Part shown: positions 1 to 8,410 of the stretch, piece after piece
How the letters are laid out: every line of letters starts with the position of its first letter
How positions within the stretch are numbered: the first letter of the stretch is position 1
Source: JAAXVQ01 sp964604705
Lineage (GTDB): Bacteria; Oederibacteriota; JAAXVQ01
Reading direction: 5' to 3'
NCBI GenBank assembly: GCA_964604705.1
Contig: CAZSAP010000014.1
Location: 10,880-74,879, forward strand
DNA: 64,000 nt
Position numbers and translations under genes: made by a program
Notes under the pieces: generated by a model
What the model saw: only the letters and a program-made list of their open reading frames with translations
Told to the model about the DNA's origin: nothing
The model's database searches: none

Positions 1-1
1 A

Positions 2-2233
2 GCCTACGCCGGTGCCCAAAGACGCTACGGCGAGGATTTATCCGAGACCGTGGTGGAACGGCTGGAGAAGGAACTGCGCATCATTGCCGAGAAGGGATTT
101 TCCAGTTACTTCCTGGTGGTGCAAAACATCATTCAGCGCAGCCCCCGCATCTGCGGACGCGGCTCGGGCGCCGCCTCGCTGGTCGCGTATGCCCTGGGCA
201 TTACCAACGTCTGCCCGATCAAACACAACTTGTACTTTGAGCGCTTTCTCAACCCCGGGCGCATGGACCCGCCGGACATTGACGTGGACTTTGCCTGGGA
301 TGAACGCGACGCCGTGCTCCAATCCGTGCTGGAGCAATACGCCGGACACGCGGCCATGGTCTGCAACCACGTCTGCTTCCAGCCCCGCATGGCCATTCGC
401 GAAGTGGCCAAGGTTTACGGCCTGACCGACCGCGAGATTGGCCAAGTCTCCAAGCGCCTGCCCTGGCTCTGGCCCGACGAGGAGGCTCCGGATTTGCAGG
501 CCCGCCTGGAAGCCCTGCCTGAACTTAAGACCCTGGACTTCCCGCACCCCTGGCCCGAGATCCTCCGCCTTGCGCAGCAGATCATGGGACGCCCGCGCTA
601 CATCTCGGTGCACTCCGGCGGCATGGTCATCACCCCCGGCCCGCTCACGGACTACGCTCCGCTCGAGCGCGCCCCCAAGGGCGTGCCCATTCTCCAGTGG
701 GAAAAAGACGGGACCGAAGAGAGCGGCTTGGTGAAGATAGACCTGCTGGGCAACCGCAGCCTGGGCGTGATCCGCGATGCGCTGGCGCAGATCCGCGCCC
801 AAGGCCTCACGTTCGACGAGACCCTGTGGGAGCCCGAAGACGACGCGGCGACTCAGCGCGCGGTGGCCGAGGGCAGAACCATGGGCTGCTTCTACATCGA
901 AAGCCCGGCCATGCGCCTGCTCCAGCAAAAGACCGTAAAGGGCGACTTCGAGCACCTGGTCATCCACTCGAGCATTATCCGACCGGCGGCCAATGAGTAC
1001 ATTCACGAGTACGTGCGGCGCCTCCGCGGCGGCACCTGGGACCCGCTCCATCCTTTGCTCGCCGATGTCCTGGATGAAACCTTCGGCATCATGGTCTACC
1101 AAGAGGATGTTTCCAAAACCGCCGTGGCGCTGGCCGGTTTCAGCCCGGCCGAGGCCGAGGGACTGCGCAAGATTCTGACCAAGAAAGATCGCGCGCACCG
1201 CCTGCGCGACTACCGCGAACAATTCTTCACCGGCGCCCGCGCGCACGGCGTGGCCGAAGCTGCGATCGAGGCCATCTGGTCCATGATTCTTTCGTTCGAC
1301 GGTTACAGTTTCTGCAAACCGCATTCGGCCAGCTACGCGCGGGTCTCGTTCCAGGCCGCGTATCTAAAAGTTCATTATCCGGCGGAGTTCATGAGCGCGG
1401 TCATCAGCAACCAAGGCGGGTTCTACAGCACCTTTGCCTATGTGTCCGAGGCCCGGCGCTTGGGGTTGACCGTGCTCCCGCCGGATGTCAACCAAAGCCA
1501 GATCCGCTGGCAAGGGGCTGCGCGCCACCTGCGAACCGGCTTGCTCTCCGTGCAAGGGCTAAGCCAGTTGACGCAAGAGCGCCTGGTGCAGGAACGTCGC
1601 CAGGGTGCGTTCCGCGATTTCGAAAATTTTGTGGACCGGGTCCGTCCGGACCAAGAGGAAGGACGGGCGCTGATTCATGCCGGAGCCTGTGACTCCCTGG
1701 CGCCCGGGCAAGACCGCACGGTATTTTTGTGGGCCCTGGCCAACCGCACACGCTCCCGCCAAGGTGCGAAAGACAGTGGACAGACCGCGGACCTGTTTGC
1801 GCCCGCCACGAGCTTGACCCGCCCCCCGATTCCCCCGGCGCACGAGATTGACCGGCTGCGCCTGGAATACCGCAGCCTGGGATTTTTGTGCGACCGCCAC
1901 CCCATGTCCCTGCTCGCCGGTACACTGAAACAGCACAAGCTCACCCAAGCGCGGGATCTCGGCAAGCACGTGGGGGCGCGCATCCGCCTGGCCGGATGGC
2001 TGATCACAGCCAAGGTTGTGCCCACGCGCCAAGGCGCCCCCATGGAGTTTATTACCTTCGAGGATGAAACCGGCGTGGTGGAGACCACTTTTTTTCCCGA
2101 AGTCTACCGGCGCTTCTGCGACCGCCTGGTCTGGAACCGCCCGTTTCTCTTGACCGGCGTGGTGGAGGAAGACTTCGGTGCGCTCACCCTGACCGTGGAA
2201 AGTGTCTCGCCGCTCTGGCACGAACGCACTTAA
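2..2233 (+). CDS. dnaE2: DNA polymerase III alpha subunit, DnaE family (DnaE2/ImuC-like), 5' truncated by the window edge
   Basis: The reading frame is open from base 2, so the N-terminal PHP domain and roughly 300 residues lie outside the window. The visible 743 residues begin just before the palm: GRGSGAASLVAYALGIT, then PDIDVDF with two catalytic aspartates, and later LVKIDLLGN with the third. Helix-hairpin and fingers-type sequence follows (FSFDGYSFCKPHSASYA-like region). The protein ends in an OB-fold (IRLAGWLITAKVVPTRQG, then FEDETGVVE) with no long tau-binding tail. Ending directly after the OB-fold is typical of the accessory DnaE2/ImuC polymerases used in error-prone damage tolerance, but a compact replicative DnaE cannot be excluded without the N-terminus and the imuA/imuB neighbours, which would lie upstream. 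The family call is firm; the subgroup is inferred. Confidence 0.92.
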   Translation, partial: AYAGAQRRYGEDLSETVVERLEKELRIIAEKGFSSYFLVVQNIIQRSPRICGRGSGAASLVAYALGITNVCPIKHNLYFERFLNPGRMDPPDIDVDFAWDERDAVLQSVLEQYAGHAAMVCNHVCFQPRMAIREVAKVYGLTDREIGQVSKRLPWLWPDEEAPDLQARLEALPELKTLDFPHPWPEILRLAQQIMGRPRYISVHSGGMVITPGPLTDYAPLERAPKGVPILQWEKDGTEESGLVKIDLLGNRSLGVIRDALAQIRAQGLTFDETLWEPEDDAATQRAVAEGRTMGCFYIESPAMRLLQQKTVKGDFEHLVIHSSIIRPAANEYIHEYVRRLRGGTWDPLHPLLADVLDETFGIMVYQEDVSKTAVALAGFSPAEAEGLRKILTKKDRAHRLRDYREQFFTGARAHGVAEAAIEAIWSMILSFDGYSFCKPHSASYARVSFQAAYLKVHYPAEFMSAVISNQGGFYSTFAYVSEARRLGLTVLPPDVNQSQIRWQGAARHLRTGLLSVQGLSQLTQERLVQERRQGAFRDFENFVDRVRPDQEEGRALIHAGACDSLAPGQDRTVFLWALANRTRSRQGAKDSGQTADLFAPATSLTRPPIPPAHEIDRLRLEYRSLGFLCDRHPMSLLAGTLKQHKLTQARDLGKHVGARIRLAGWLITAKVVPTRQGAPMEFITFEDETGVVETTFFPEVYRRFCDRLVWNRPFLLTGVVEEDFGALTLTVESVSPLWHERT

Positions 2234-2283
2234 ACACAGACCACCCCACCGAAACGTCCCCAACATTTTCAACCGAGAAATCC

Positions 2284-2312
2284 TTGCGCTGACTGAAAAT
2301 AACCGCTACACT
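2284..2312 (+). promoter_or_regulatory. Sigma70-like promoter upstream of the SGNH-like gene
   Basis: TTGCGC at 2284-2289 and TACACT at 2307-2312 are 17 bp apart, 46 bp before the start codon. The same GCTACACTT context occurs at the promoter of the coiled-coil gene at 34081 and a close form at 32573, which supports the -10 assignment. Confidence 0.5.
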
Positions 2313-2357
2313 TTAGGCCAAGCAAAGATGACTATTTTTTTCGTTTAAGGAGTCTTT

Positions 2358-3752
2358 ATGAGACACTCGCGGTTCATGCTGCATGTTTGTACGCTGGCTT
2401 TGGCGCTCGGAGTCCTGACGCTGGCCACCTCCGGATGGGCAGCCAACATTATTATTGATCACACCAATTGGGACTGGTACGTCACGCAACCGCAGTCGGT
2501 CAGCGACAGTGTCGCGGCCCAAACGCTCTTTTTCGCCCATGCGTCCGTAGGCGCCAATGTTATGTCGGGTTTTGCCGACCTGCATGGCACCGATGCCACC
2601 AAATACCCGCTGGCCCAAACCAGCGCCAACGGCACACCGCCGGCCAGCACCGTGCCCGGCACGGTTTATGAATACAACCGGGGCAATCCTGTCTGGAGCA
2701 CCAAGGTCACTGATTTTACCACCTACATCCAAAACGGCTGGCGGACACCCAAGGCGACGTTTGCCATGAACAAGTTTTGCTACATTGATCAAACGGCAGA
2801 CTGGACCGTGTATCGCGATGCCATGCTGGCCCTGGAAGCGGCGTATCCGGCGACCCGCTTTATTTACTGGACCATGCCCTGCACCACGGCCTCGGATGCC
2901 GACGAAGCCTTGCGCGCCCAATTCAACACCAACCTCAGAAACTGGATCGCCACCCAAGACGGCAAACTCCTCTTTGACATTGCCGATATCGAGTCCTGGT
3001 CTCCGGCGGGCGTGCACCAGACCTTTATCTACAACACCGCCACGTACGAACACATGTACAGTCCCTACTCCTCCGACGGCGGGCACTTGAACCAGACCGG
3101 GTACGATCGCATGGCCACCGGACTGTACTCGCTGCTGGGCCAGGCTACCTTGCCTTTGGTGACAGGCTCCCCCACCGCCACCGCCACAACCACCCTGACC
3201 TTTACATCCACACCCACGCGCACCTCCACGCCGACAGCCACCCCCTCGCCCACGCTGACCCGCACGGCGACCGTGACCCCGACGGGGACACTCACAGCCA
3301 CACCCACGCCCACGTCCTCGGCCACGTCCAGCGCCACCTTAACTCCGGTTCTTTCGGCCACACCGACGCTCACCACGACGCTTACCGGCACCACCACCGC
3401 GGTGCTCACCTCCACACCGACCTACACGGCCACGGACGTCTCCACGGTTACGCCTACGTGTACGCCCACACCGGCCCTTAGAAACACCTCCGGCGACACG
3501 ATCCGCGCCTATCCCAACCCGGCGCGCGGCCAAGTGCGTTTCGACCTACCCACGTCACCCGCGGCGGCGATTGAACTGAAGGTGTTTAATGTCCAAGGGG
3601 AGCGGGTCGGAACAAAACGACTCACCGCCGGCGACGGGACCAGCACAACCGTCCTCTGGGATTGCACCGCTCTGGCCCCCGGTGTCTACTTTGCCCACAT
3701 CGAGGTCGCTGGAGAAAAAACCCAAACCATTAAATTTGCCGTTCGTCACTAA
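2358..3752 (+). CDS. Secreted SGNH/GDSL-hydrolase-like protein with Thr-rich linker and C-terminal sorting-type domain
   Basis: The 464-residue product starts after AAGGAG. It has a signal peptide (residues 1-29, ending ATSGWAA). The catalytic-like part spans about 40-270: FFAHASVGANV near residue 57 resembles the nucleophile block of SGNH hydrolases, and DGGHLNQTGYDRM near 239 resembles the terminal Asp-x-x-His block. Residues 272-374 are almost pure Thr/Pro/Ser/Ala, a surface stalk. Residues 375-464 form a small beta domain (AYPNPARGQVRFDLP, then LAPGVYFAHIEVAGEK), shared with five other exported proteins in this window and similar to FlgD-Ig/type-A sorting domains. Substrate unknown; a carbohydrate ester is a guess. 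The MFS gene follows 14 bp downstream. Confidence 0.72.
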   Translation: MRHSRFMLHVCTLALALGVLTLATSGWAANIIIDHTNWDWYVTQPQSVSDSVAAQTLFFAHASVGANVMSGFADLHGTDATKYPLAQTSANGTPPASTVPGTVYEYNRGNPVWSTKVTDFTTYIQNGWRTPKATFAMNKFCYIDQTADWTVYRDAMLALEAAYPATRFIYWTMPCTTASDADEALRAQFNTNLRNWIATQDGKLLFDIADIESWSPAGVHQTFIYNTATYEHMYSPYSSDGGHLNQTGYDRMATGLYSLLGQATLPLVTGSPTATATTTLTFTSTPTRTSTPTATPSPTLTRTATVTPTGTLTATPTPTSSATSSATLTPVLSATPTLTTTLTGTTTAVLTSTPTYTATDVSTVTPTCTPTPALRNTSGDTIRAYPNPARGQVRFDLPTSPAAAIELKVFNVQGERVGTKRLTAGDGTSTTVLWDCTALAPGVYFAHIEVAGEKTQTIKFAVRH

Positions 3753-3766
3753 CCTCAGGAGACACC

Positions 3767-4975
3767 ATGTCCACTCCCCGTTCCTCCTCGGCTACGATCT
3801 ATTGGCTCTCGCTCATTGGCTTCTTTGGCATCATGTCCACGACCATGTCCAAAAACCCTGTGCTGCCGCTCTTTGCCCATGCCTTGGGCGCCAGCGATTC
3901 GCTACTTGGCGTGATTGCCGCCATCTCACCCCTGGCCGGCATCTTGTTCAGTTTTCCGGTGGGGGCCTTGGCCGATCAGTTCGGGCGCAAACGCATGCTT
4001 TTAATCTCAGCGTTGGTGTTCGCGCTTGCGCCGCTGTTCTACTTGCTGATCACCGCACCGGTCTATTTGATTCCTGTGCGTTTTTTCCACGGACTGGCCA
4101 CTGCGATCTTGGGACCGATCGCTTCGGCGCTCATTGCCGAGACCTATAGGGAAAACAAAGGTTCGCGCTTGGGCGCATACTCCTCGGTCACGCTGGTGGG
4201 ACGAACGCTGGCACCGTTGCTGGGCGGATTCATCCTGACCCTCTCCCCGGCGCTGACCTCGATCACCGCTTACCGCATGGTGTACGTGGCCGCCTTCCTG
4301 CTCGGTCTGGTCGTGTTTGTCTGCTCCTTGATGATCCATGAGGACACGCCCACCACGTCCAATGCCCACAAGACGTTGGCTGCCTTGCTGGCCTCGTTTC
4401 GCGCCTTTAGCCGCAACCCGCTCTTGGTCGCCACCTCCCAAGTGGAGATGGCCACGTATTTTTGCTTTGGTATTTTGGAGACCTATTTGCCCCTGCACCT
4501 GCATGCCCAGCATGTTTCGGCCGGGCAGATCGGTTTTATTTTTGCGCTGCAAACCCTTTCCATTGCCCTGACCAAACCGCTCTTCGGAAAAATCGCCGAC
4601 CGCTTTGACACCCGCTGGCAAATTTCCTTGGGCCTGCTCTCGCTTCTGGTCTCCATGGCCTTGCTCCCACTCTGTTCGGGCATGTGGGCCTGGACCGGAC
4701 TCAGCCTGCTCTTTGGTCTCGGCATGTCGTTTGGCACCGTGGCCACCATGACCTACACGGCCGACATCGCCAGCCGCGAACAGCTCGGGGCCGCACTTGG
4801 CGCGCTGAGCTCGGTCATGGACATCGGGCATTCCTCCGGACCGTTGCTGGCCGGGTTCATCATTACGGCCTGGTCCTTGTCTGTGGGTTTTGGGTTTGGT
4901 GCGTTGGTGTGCTTGGCTTCCCTGCTCTGGTTTGTGCTGGCGGCATTCCGGAAATCAACGATTGTGCGCACCTAG
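3767..4975 (+). CDS. MFS transporter, probable efflux
   Basis: The 402-residue protein starts after CAGGAG. About twelve hydrophobic segments are spread evenly along the chain, with the signature loop between helices 2 and 3 (GALADQFGRKRM, about residue 66) and a related loop in the second half (FGKIADRFDTRWQ). This is the usual layout of a major facilitator pump of the drug-resistance type. It is 14 bp behind the SGNH-like gene and probably cotranscribed. The substrate cannot be read from the sequence. Confidence 0.88.
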   Translation: MSTPRSSSATIYWLSLIGFFGIMSTTMSKNPVLPLFAHALGASDSLLGVIAAISPLAGILFSFPVGALADQFGRKRMLLISALVFALAPLFYLLITAPVYLIPVRFFHGLATAILGPIASALIAETYRENKGSRLGAYSSVTLVGRTLAPLLGGFILTLSPALTSITAYRMVYVAAFLLGLVVFVCSLMIHEDTPTTSNAHKTLAALLASFRAFSRNPLLVATSQVEMATYFCFGILETYLPLHLHAQHVSAGQIGFIFALQTLSIALTKPLFGKIADRFDTRWQISLGLLSLLVSMALLPLCSGMWAWTGLSLLFGLGMSFGTVATMTYTADIASREQLGAALGALSSVMDIGHSSGPLLAGFIITAWSLSVGFGFGALVCLASLLWFVLAAFRKSTIVRT

Positions 4976-4983
4976 CTGAGCAC

Positions 4984-5023
4984 AAAAAAAACGGTAGGGG
5001 CGCATGTTCTGCCACCCCTACCG
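4984..5023 (-). terminator. Rho-independent terminator of the beta-helix operon
   Basis: Perfect 9-bp stem (4992-5000 with 5015-5023) followed on the minus strand by a run of T (4984-4991). It sits between convergent genes. The arms (GGTAGGGG / CCCCTACC) resemble the dispersed palindrome family described further on. Confidence 0.75.
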
Positions 5024-5074
5024 ATTTAAACGTTCTCTGTCCATCATCTCTGTCCGTGCGGGTTTCTACCCTGG

Positions 5075-5558
5075 ACTATTTAACAATCGCAAATTTCAGA
5101 ACCGTCTTTTCCTTGCCCTCCACCTTAACCCGGGCCAAATACAACCCTGGCGCTACACCCTGACAGTTCCAAACAACCGGCACACCGGCCGCAGGATTGT
5201 AGGTCGTGGCCAAAGAGCCCACCACTTCACCGCTCACGTTAAAAATCTTAACTTCCACGGTCGAGGGTGCATCGACGGCGAATAAAAAGTTTACCTTATG
5301 TTTAGCCGGTACCGGATACGCCAGCACCGACTTGCCGTTCAAGTTTGCCACCGACACCGGAGCCGTGGGTGTCGTGGTGGACGTGGCGGAAAAAACAGGC
5401 GTCACCGTGGCTGTCGGTGAAACCGTAGGCGTGGCGGAAATGCTCGGAGTGGCAGTTGCCGTAGGCGAGACCGTAGGCGTGGCCGAAACCGTCGGGGTCG
5501 CGGTCACCGTGGGCGAGGCCGTGCATGTGGCCGAATGCGTTAAGGTGGCTGTAACGGT
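5075..5558 (-). repeat. 484-bp block identical to 7927-8410
   Basis: From one base before the stop codon to the Thr/Pro linker this stretch matches 7927-8410 base for base by eye; the first mismatch is at 5559/8411. It encodes the C-terminal domain and half of the linker of both beta-helix paralogues. Confidence 0.9.
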
Positions 5559-7895
5559 GGCGGTTCTTGTGATGGTAGCCGTAGGTGTTTGCGTAGGTGA
5601 GGATGTGGCTGTGCGCGTCATGGTTTGTGTAAGGGTGGGCGTCGATGTAGGAGTGGCAGTTGCGGTCCGGGTGGGGGTCGCAGAAGGTGTTAGTGTTGGC
5701 GTCGTGGTCATGGTAGCCGTAGGAACTGCGGCTTGATAGTTGGTGGCATAGGCCGACGTGTTATGGCTAGCATCGGTGGCCAAGGCCGTAATGTACTCCC
5801 CGTTGCTGAACACGCCGCCTCCAAAAGCCCAATTCCCACTGCCATTGGCAGTCGTAGTGCCGATATACCGCAGACTACCACCCTGACCAGCACGCGATTC
5901 TGCTGCAAATATCTGAATATGATCATTGGCATTGGACGTACCCAAAATATTATTTCCAGCGTAGGCTTGGGTGATTGTGGGCGCCGGATAGTCGGCATTG
6001 CCCCCGAGGGCAAGCTGGATGCCATACTGGGAAAATGCAGTCACGGTATTTCCATAAAGCACATTACCCAATGTGGTTGCACCTTCCACATAAATACCTA
6101 CGCTGGTGTTGGCCACCAAATTTCCATTGCTCCCTGAAAGACCAATCCAGTTGTCATGGGCGTTCGTATAAATTTGAATGCCGCCATTCATTCCTGTGGC
6201 CGGAGCCAAGTTCGACAGCACTCCGATGTGGTTGGCCACCAATGTATTGCCAGCACAAGATGCCCCCATGAGAACAACTGTCTCACCAAAAAAATTGTTA
6301 GCCACATAATTCACCGAGGAGTTGTTAATATGCAGTCCAGCATTGCCATTGCGCCGAACCAAGAGCCCGTCGGCTGAAAGCCCGAACATGTTGTAGGTAA
6401 TCCGATTACTGGAATTGTTAAGCAAGGACATTCCATAATTGCCATTACTGGAGATGACATTTCCGTAGGTGGTATTTACCCCACCGATCAAGGTCGATGA
6501 CCCCGATGACGTAAGCTGCATGCCGTATCCTGCATTGGGAAGTGCGTCCACCCCATTAAGCGCCAAACCGATGCTGTTACCCTGCACGGCATTGCAAGCC
6601 CCACCCATATTTAATCCTATGGTGCCACTGGCCGCAATCACATTTCCCCGATGACTGCTGCCGGAGGCATTCTGCCCGCCAATCATATTGCAGGTACCAT
6701 TAATATAAACACCCACGGTACCATTTCCGCGTGCCGCTAAGCCAGTCACATCCGTACCCACCAGATTGCCACACACCGAATTGCTATGCCCGATCACATA
6801 AATACCAATCCGGTTGGCCCCGGTGGAGTGTCCGGCAACGACATTCCCCTCCAACGCTTCCCTCACACCGCCAATAATATTTAGATCGCCACCATTGACA
6901 TAGATACCCATGTTGCTGGTAAACGTGGTGCTGCTGGTATTCAGACCAATCAGATTGTTTTGTACGGTGATGCTCATCGGTCGCGGGCTCGAACCACCGA
7001 TTTGTACATTGTTGGTATCATTGCCTGCAATGATATTTCCATAGCCGGCTAGCGGCAACCCAAGCCAGTTGCCCGACGAGACACGATTATTGATGCCGCA
7101 CGAATTGTTGGGAACTTCCGTTGATTGATCCAGGGAAAGTCCAATGACATTTCCGCAAACCGTGGTGCCGGAAGCAGTACTGCTGTTAAAGTAAATACCA
7201 TTACCCAGATTACCGGAGATAAGGTTGCCTTGGCCCAAGGAACTGTTGCCACCAATTAAGTTCGTAAAGCCACCGTTCACATAGACACCTTGGCCATTGC
7301 CGAGCGCCGCTGTTCCCGAGTCATTGGTACCAATCAAATTGCCCTGTATCACATTCAGCATGGCTCCATTGGTTTGAAACTGAATGCCATAGTACGTACT
7401 GCTTGCAATAACATTATTTCGTATAAGGTTCTGAGCACTAAAGATAGTTATGCCCGTATCGTTTCCCAGACCACTGGTGTTGACCCAGTCTGTACCGATG
7501 CGGCAGTTGGTCACAATGTTCCGGTCTGAGCCATTGAACAGAATACCGGTGGTGGCCTTGCAAATAGAGAGGCCTGTCACCGTGCTGCCTGAAGAACCCG
7601 CAACAAAATTTAAAAAGGTAAAACCGATCCCTGCCGCCAGAATGGTATTACCACTTCCGGCAATCAGCACCCGGTCACTGATCGTATATCCGGAATTGGC
7701 ATAAATAGAGTTGGCGATAGCAAAGGCAATGGTATCAGCTCCTGAATTGGCATTGGCATCCAGGATCGCCTGGCGCAAGCTGCCGGCACCGCTGTCATTG
7801 CTGTTTATAACTGTATACGTCGCTGCACTGGCAAAAAGACTTAACCCCAGAACCAATAGACATACCCCCGCCAACCGCCTCAACAGCTTCCCCAT
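5076..7895 (-). CDS. Secreted right-handed beta-helix protein with Thr/Pro linker and C-terminal sorting-type domain (copy 2)
   Basis: The 939-residue product has a signal peptide (GVCLLVLGLSLFASAA), then the opening TYTVINSNDSGAGSLRQAI found in many parallel beta-helix surface proteins. About 620 residues of irregular repeats follow, rich in NxIxGN and GVYVNG-type turns (for example GNVIAGNDTNNVQIGG), as in NosD/pectate-lyase-like helices. Residues about 745-850 are a Thr/Pro/Ser/Ala stalk. The last 85 residues (AYPVPAKHKVNFLF to LKFAIVK) are the shared C-terminal domain. It lies 32 bp downstream of its paralogue in one operon and is followed by a terminator. It is likely a surface adhesin or carbohydrate-binding protein; no catalytic residues are evident. 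Confidence 0.85.
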   Translation of the reverse strand: MGKLLRRLAGVCLLVLGLSLFASAATYTVINSNDSGAGSLRQAILDANANSGADTIAFAIANSIYANSGYTISDRVLIAGSGNTILAAGIGFTFLNFVAGSSGSTVTGLSICKATTGILFNGSDRNIVTNCRIGTDWVNTSGLGNDTGITIFSAQNLIRNNVIASSTYYGIQFQTNGAMLNVIQGNLIGTNDSGTAALGNGQGVYVNGGFTNLIGGNSSLGQGNLISGNLGNGIYFNSSTASGTTVCGNVIGLSLDQSTEVPNNSCGINNRVSSGNWLGLPLAGYGNIIAGNDTNNVQIGGSSPRPMSITVQNNLIGLNTSSTTFTSNMGIYVNGGDLNIIGGVREALEGNVVAGHSTGANRIGIYVIGHSNSVCGNLVGTDVTGLAARGNGTVGVYINGTCNMIGGQNASGSSHRGNVIAASGTIGLNMGGACNAVQGNSIGLALNGVDALPNAGYGMQLTSSGSSTLIGGVNTTYGNVISSNGNYGMSLLNNSSNRITYNMFGLSADGLLVRRNGNAGLHINNSSVNYVANNFFGETVVLMGASCAGNTLVANHIGVLSNLAPATGMNGGIQIYTNAHDNWIGLSGSNGNLVANTSVGIYVEGATTLGNVLYGNTVTAFSQYGIQLALGGNADYPAPTITQAYAGNNILGTSNANDHIQIFAAESRAGQGGSLRYIGTTTANGSGNWAFGGGVFSNGEYITALATDASHNTSAYATNYQAAVPTATMTTTPTLTPSATPTRTATATPTSTPTLTQTMTRTATSSPTQTPTATITRTATVTATLTHSATCTASPTVTATPTVSATPTVSPTATATPSISATPTVSPTATVTPVFSATSTTTPTAPVSVANLNGKSVLAYPVPAKHKVNFLFAVDAPSTVEVKIFNVSGEVVGSLATTYNPAAGVPVVWNCQGVAPGLYLARVKVEGKEKTVLKFAIVK

Positions 7896-7926
7896 ATGCC
7901 CCCCTAAAATAGAATGTTCAACCTCA

Positions 7927-8410
7927 ACTATTTAACAATCGCAAATTTCAGAACCGTCTTTTCCTTGCCCTCCACCTTAACCCGGGCCAAATACAACCCT
8001 GGCGCTACACCCTGACAGTTCCAAACAACCGGCACACCGGCCGCAGGATTGTAGGTCGTGGCCAAAGAGCCCACCACTTCACCGCTCACGTTAAAAATCT
8101 TAACTTCCACGGTCGAGGGTGCATCGACGGCGAATAAAAAGTTTACCTTATGTTTAGCCGGTACCGGATACGCCAGCACCGACTTGCCGTTCAAGTTTGC
8201 CACCGACACCGGAGCCGTGGGTGTCGTGGTGGACGTGGCGGAAAAAACAGGCGTCACCGTGGCTGTCGGTGAAACCGTAGGCGTGGCGGAAATGCTCGGA
8301 GTGGCAGTTGCCGTAGGCGAGACCGTAGGCGTGGCCGAAACCGTCGGGGTCGCGGTCACCGTGGGCGAGGCCGTGCATGTGGCCGAATGCGTTAAGGTGG
8401 CTGTAACGGT
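7927..8410 (-). repeat. 484-bp block identical to 5075-5558
   Basis: Second copy of the homogenised 3' end of the beta-helix genes. The N-terminal coding parts of the two genes are clearly more diverged. Confidence 0.9.

Noticed and set aside
38..1324. Long minus-strand frame of 428 codons opposite dnaE
   Set aside because: Shadow of a G+C-rich gene; no start signal, and the plus strand has all polymerase motifs.
4984..5023. Hairpin after the MFS gene as another member of the dispersed palindrome family
   Set aside because: It shares GTAGGGG / CCCCTAC, but the centre differs and a T-run follows on the minus strand, so it is better explained as a terminator.
5206..5736. Plus-strand frames rich in Val (GVAVAVGETVGVAE), also at 8058-8525 and on the minus strand at 3065-3415
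   Set aside because: They are antisense to the Thr/Pro/Ser stalk codons (ACC, CCG, GCC); the opposite strand has signal peptides, ribosome binding sites and the C-terminal domain.
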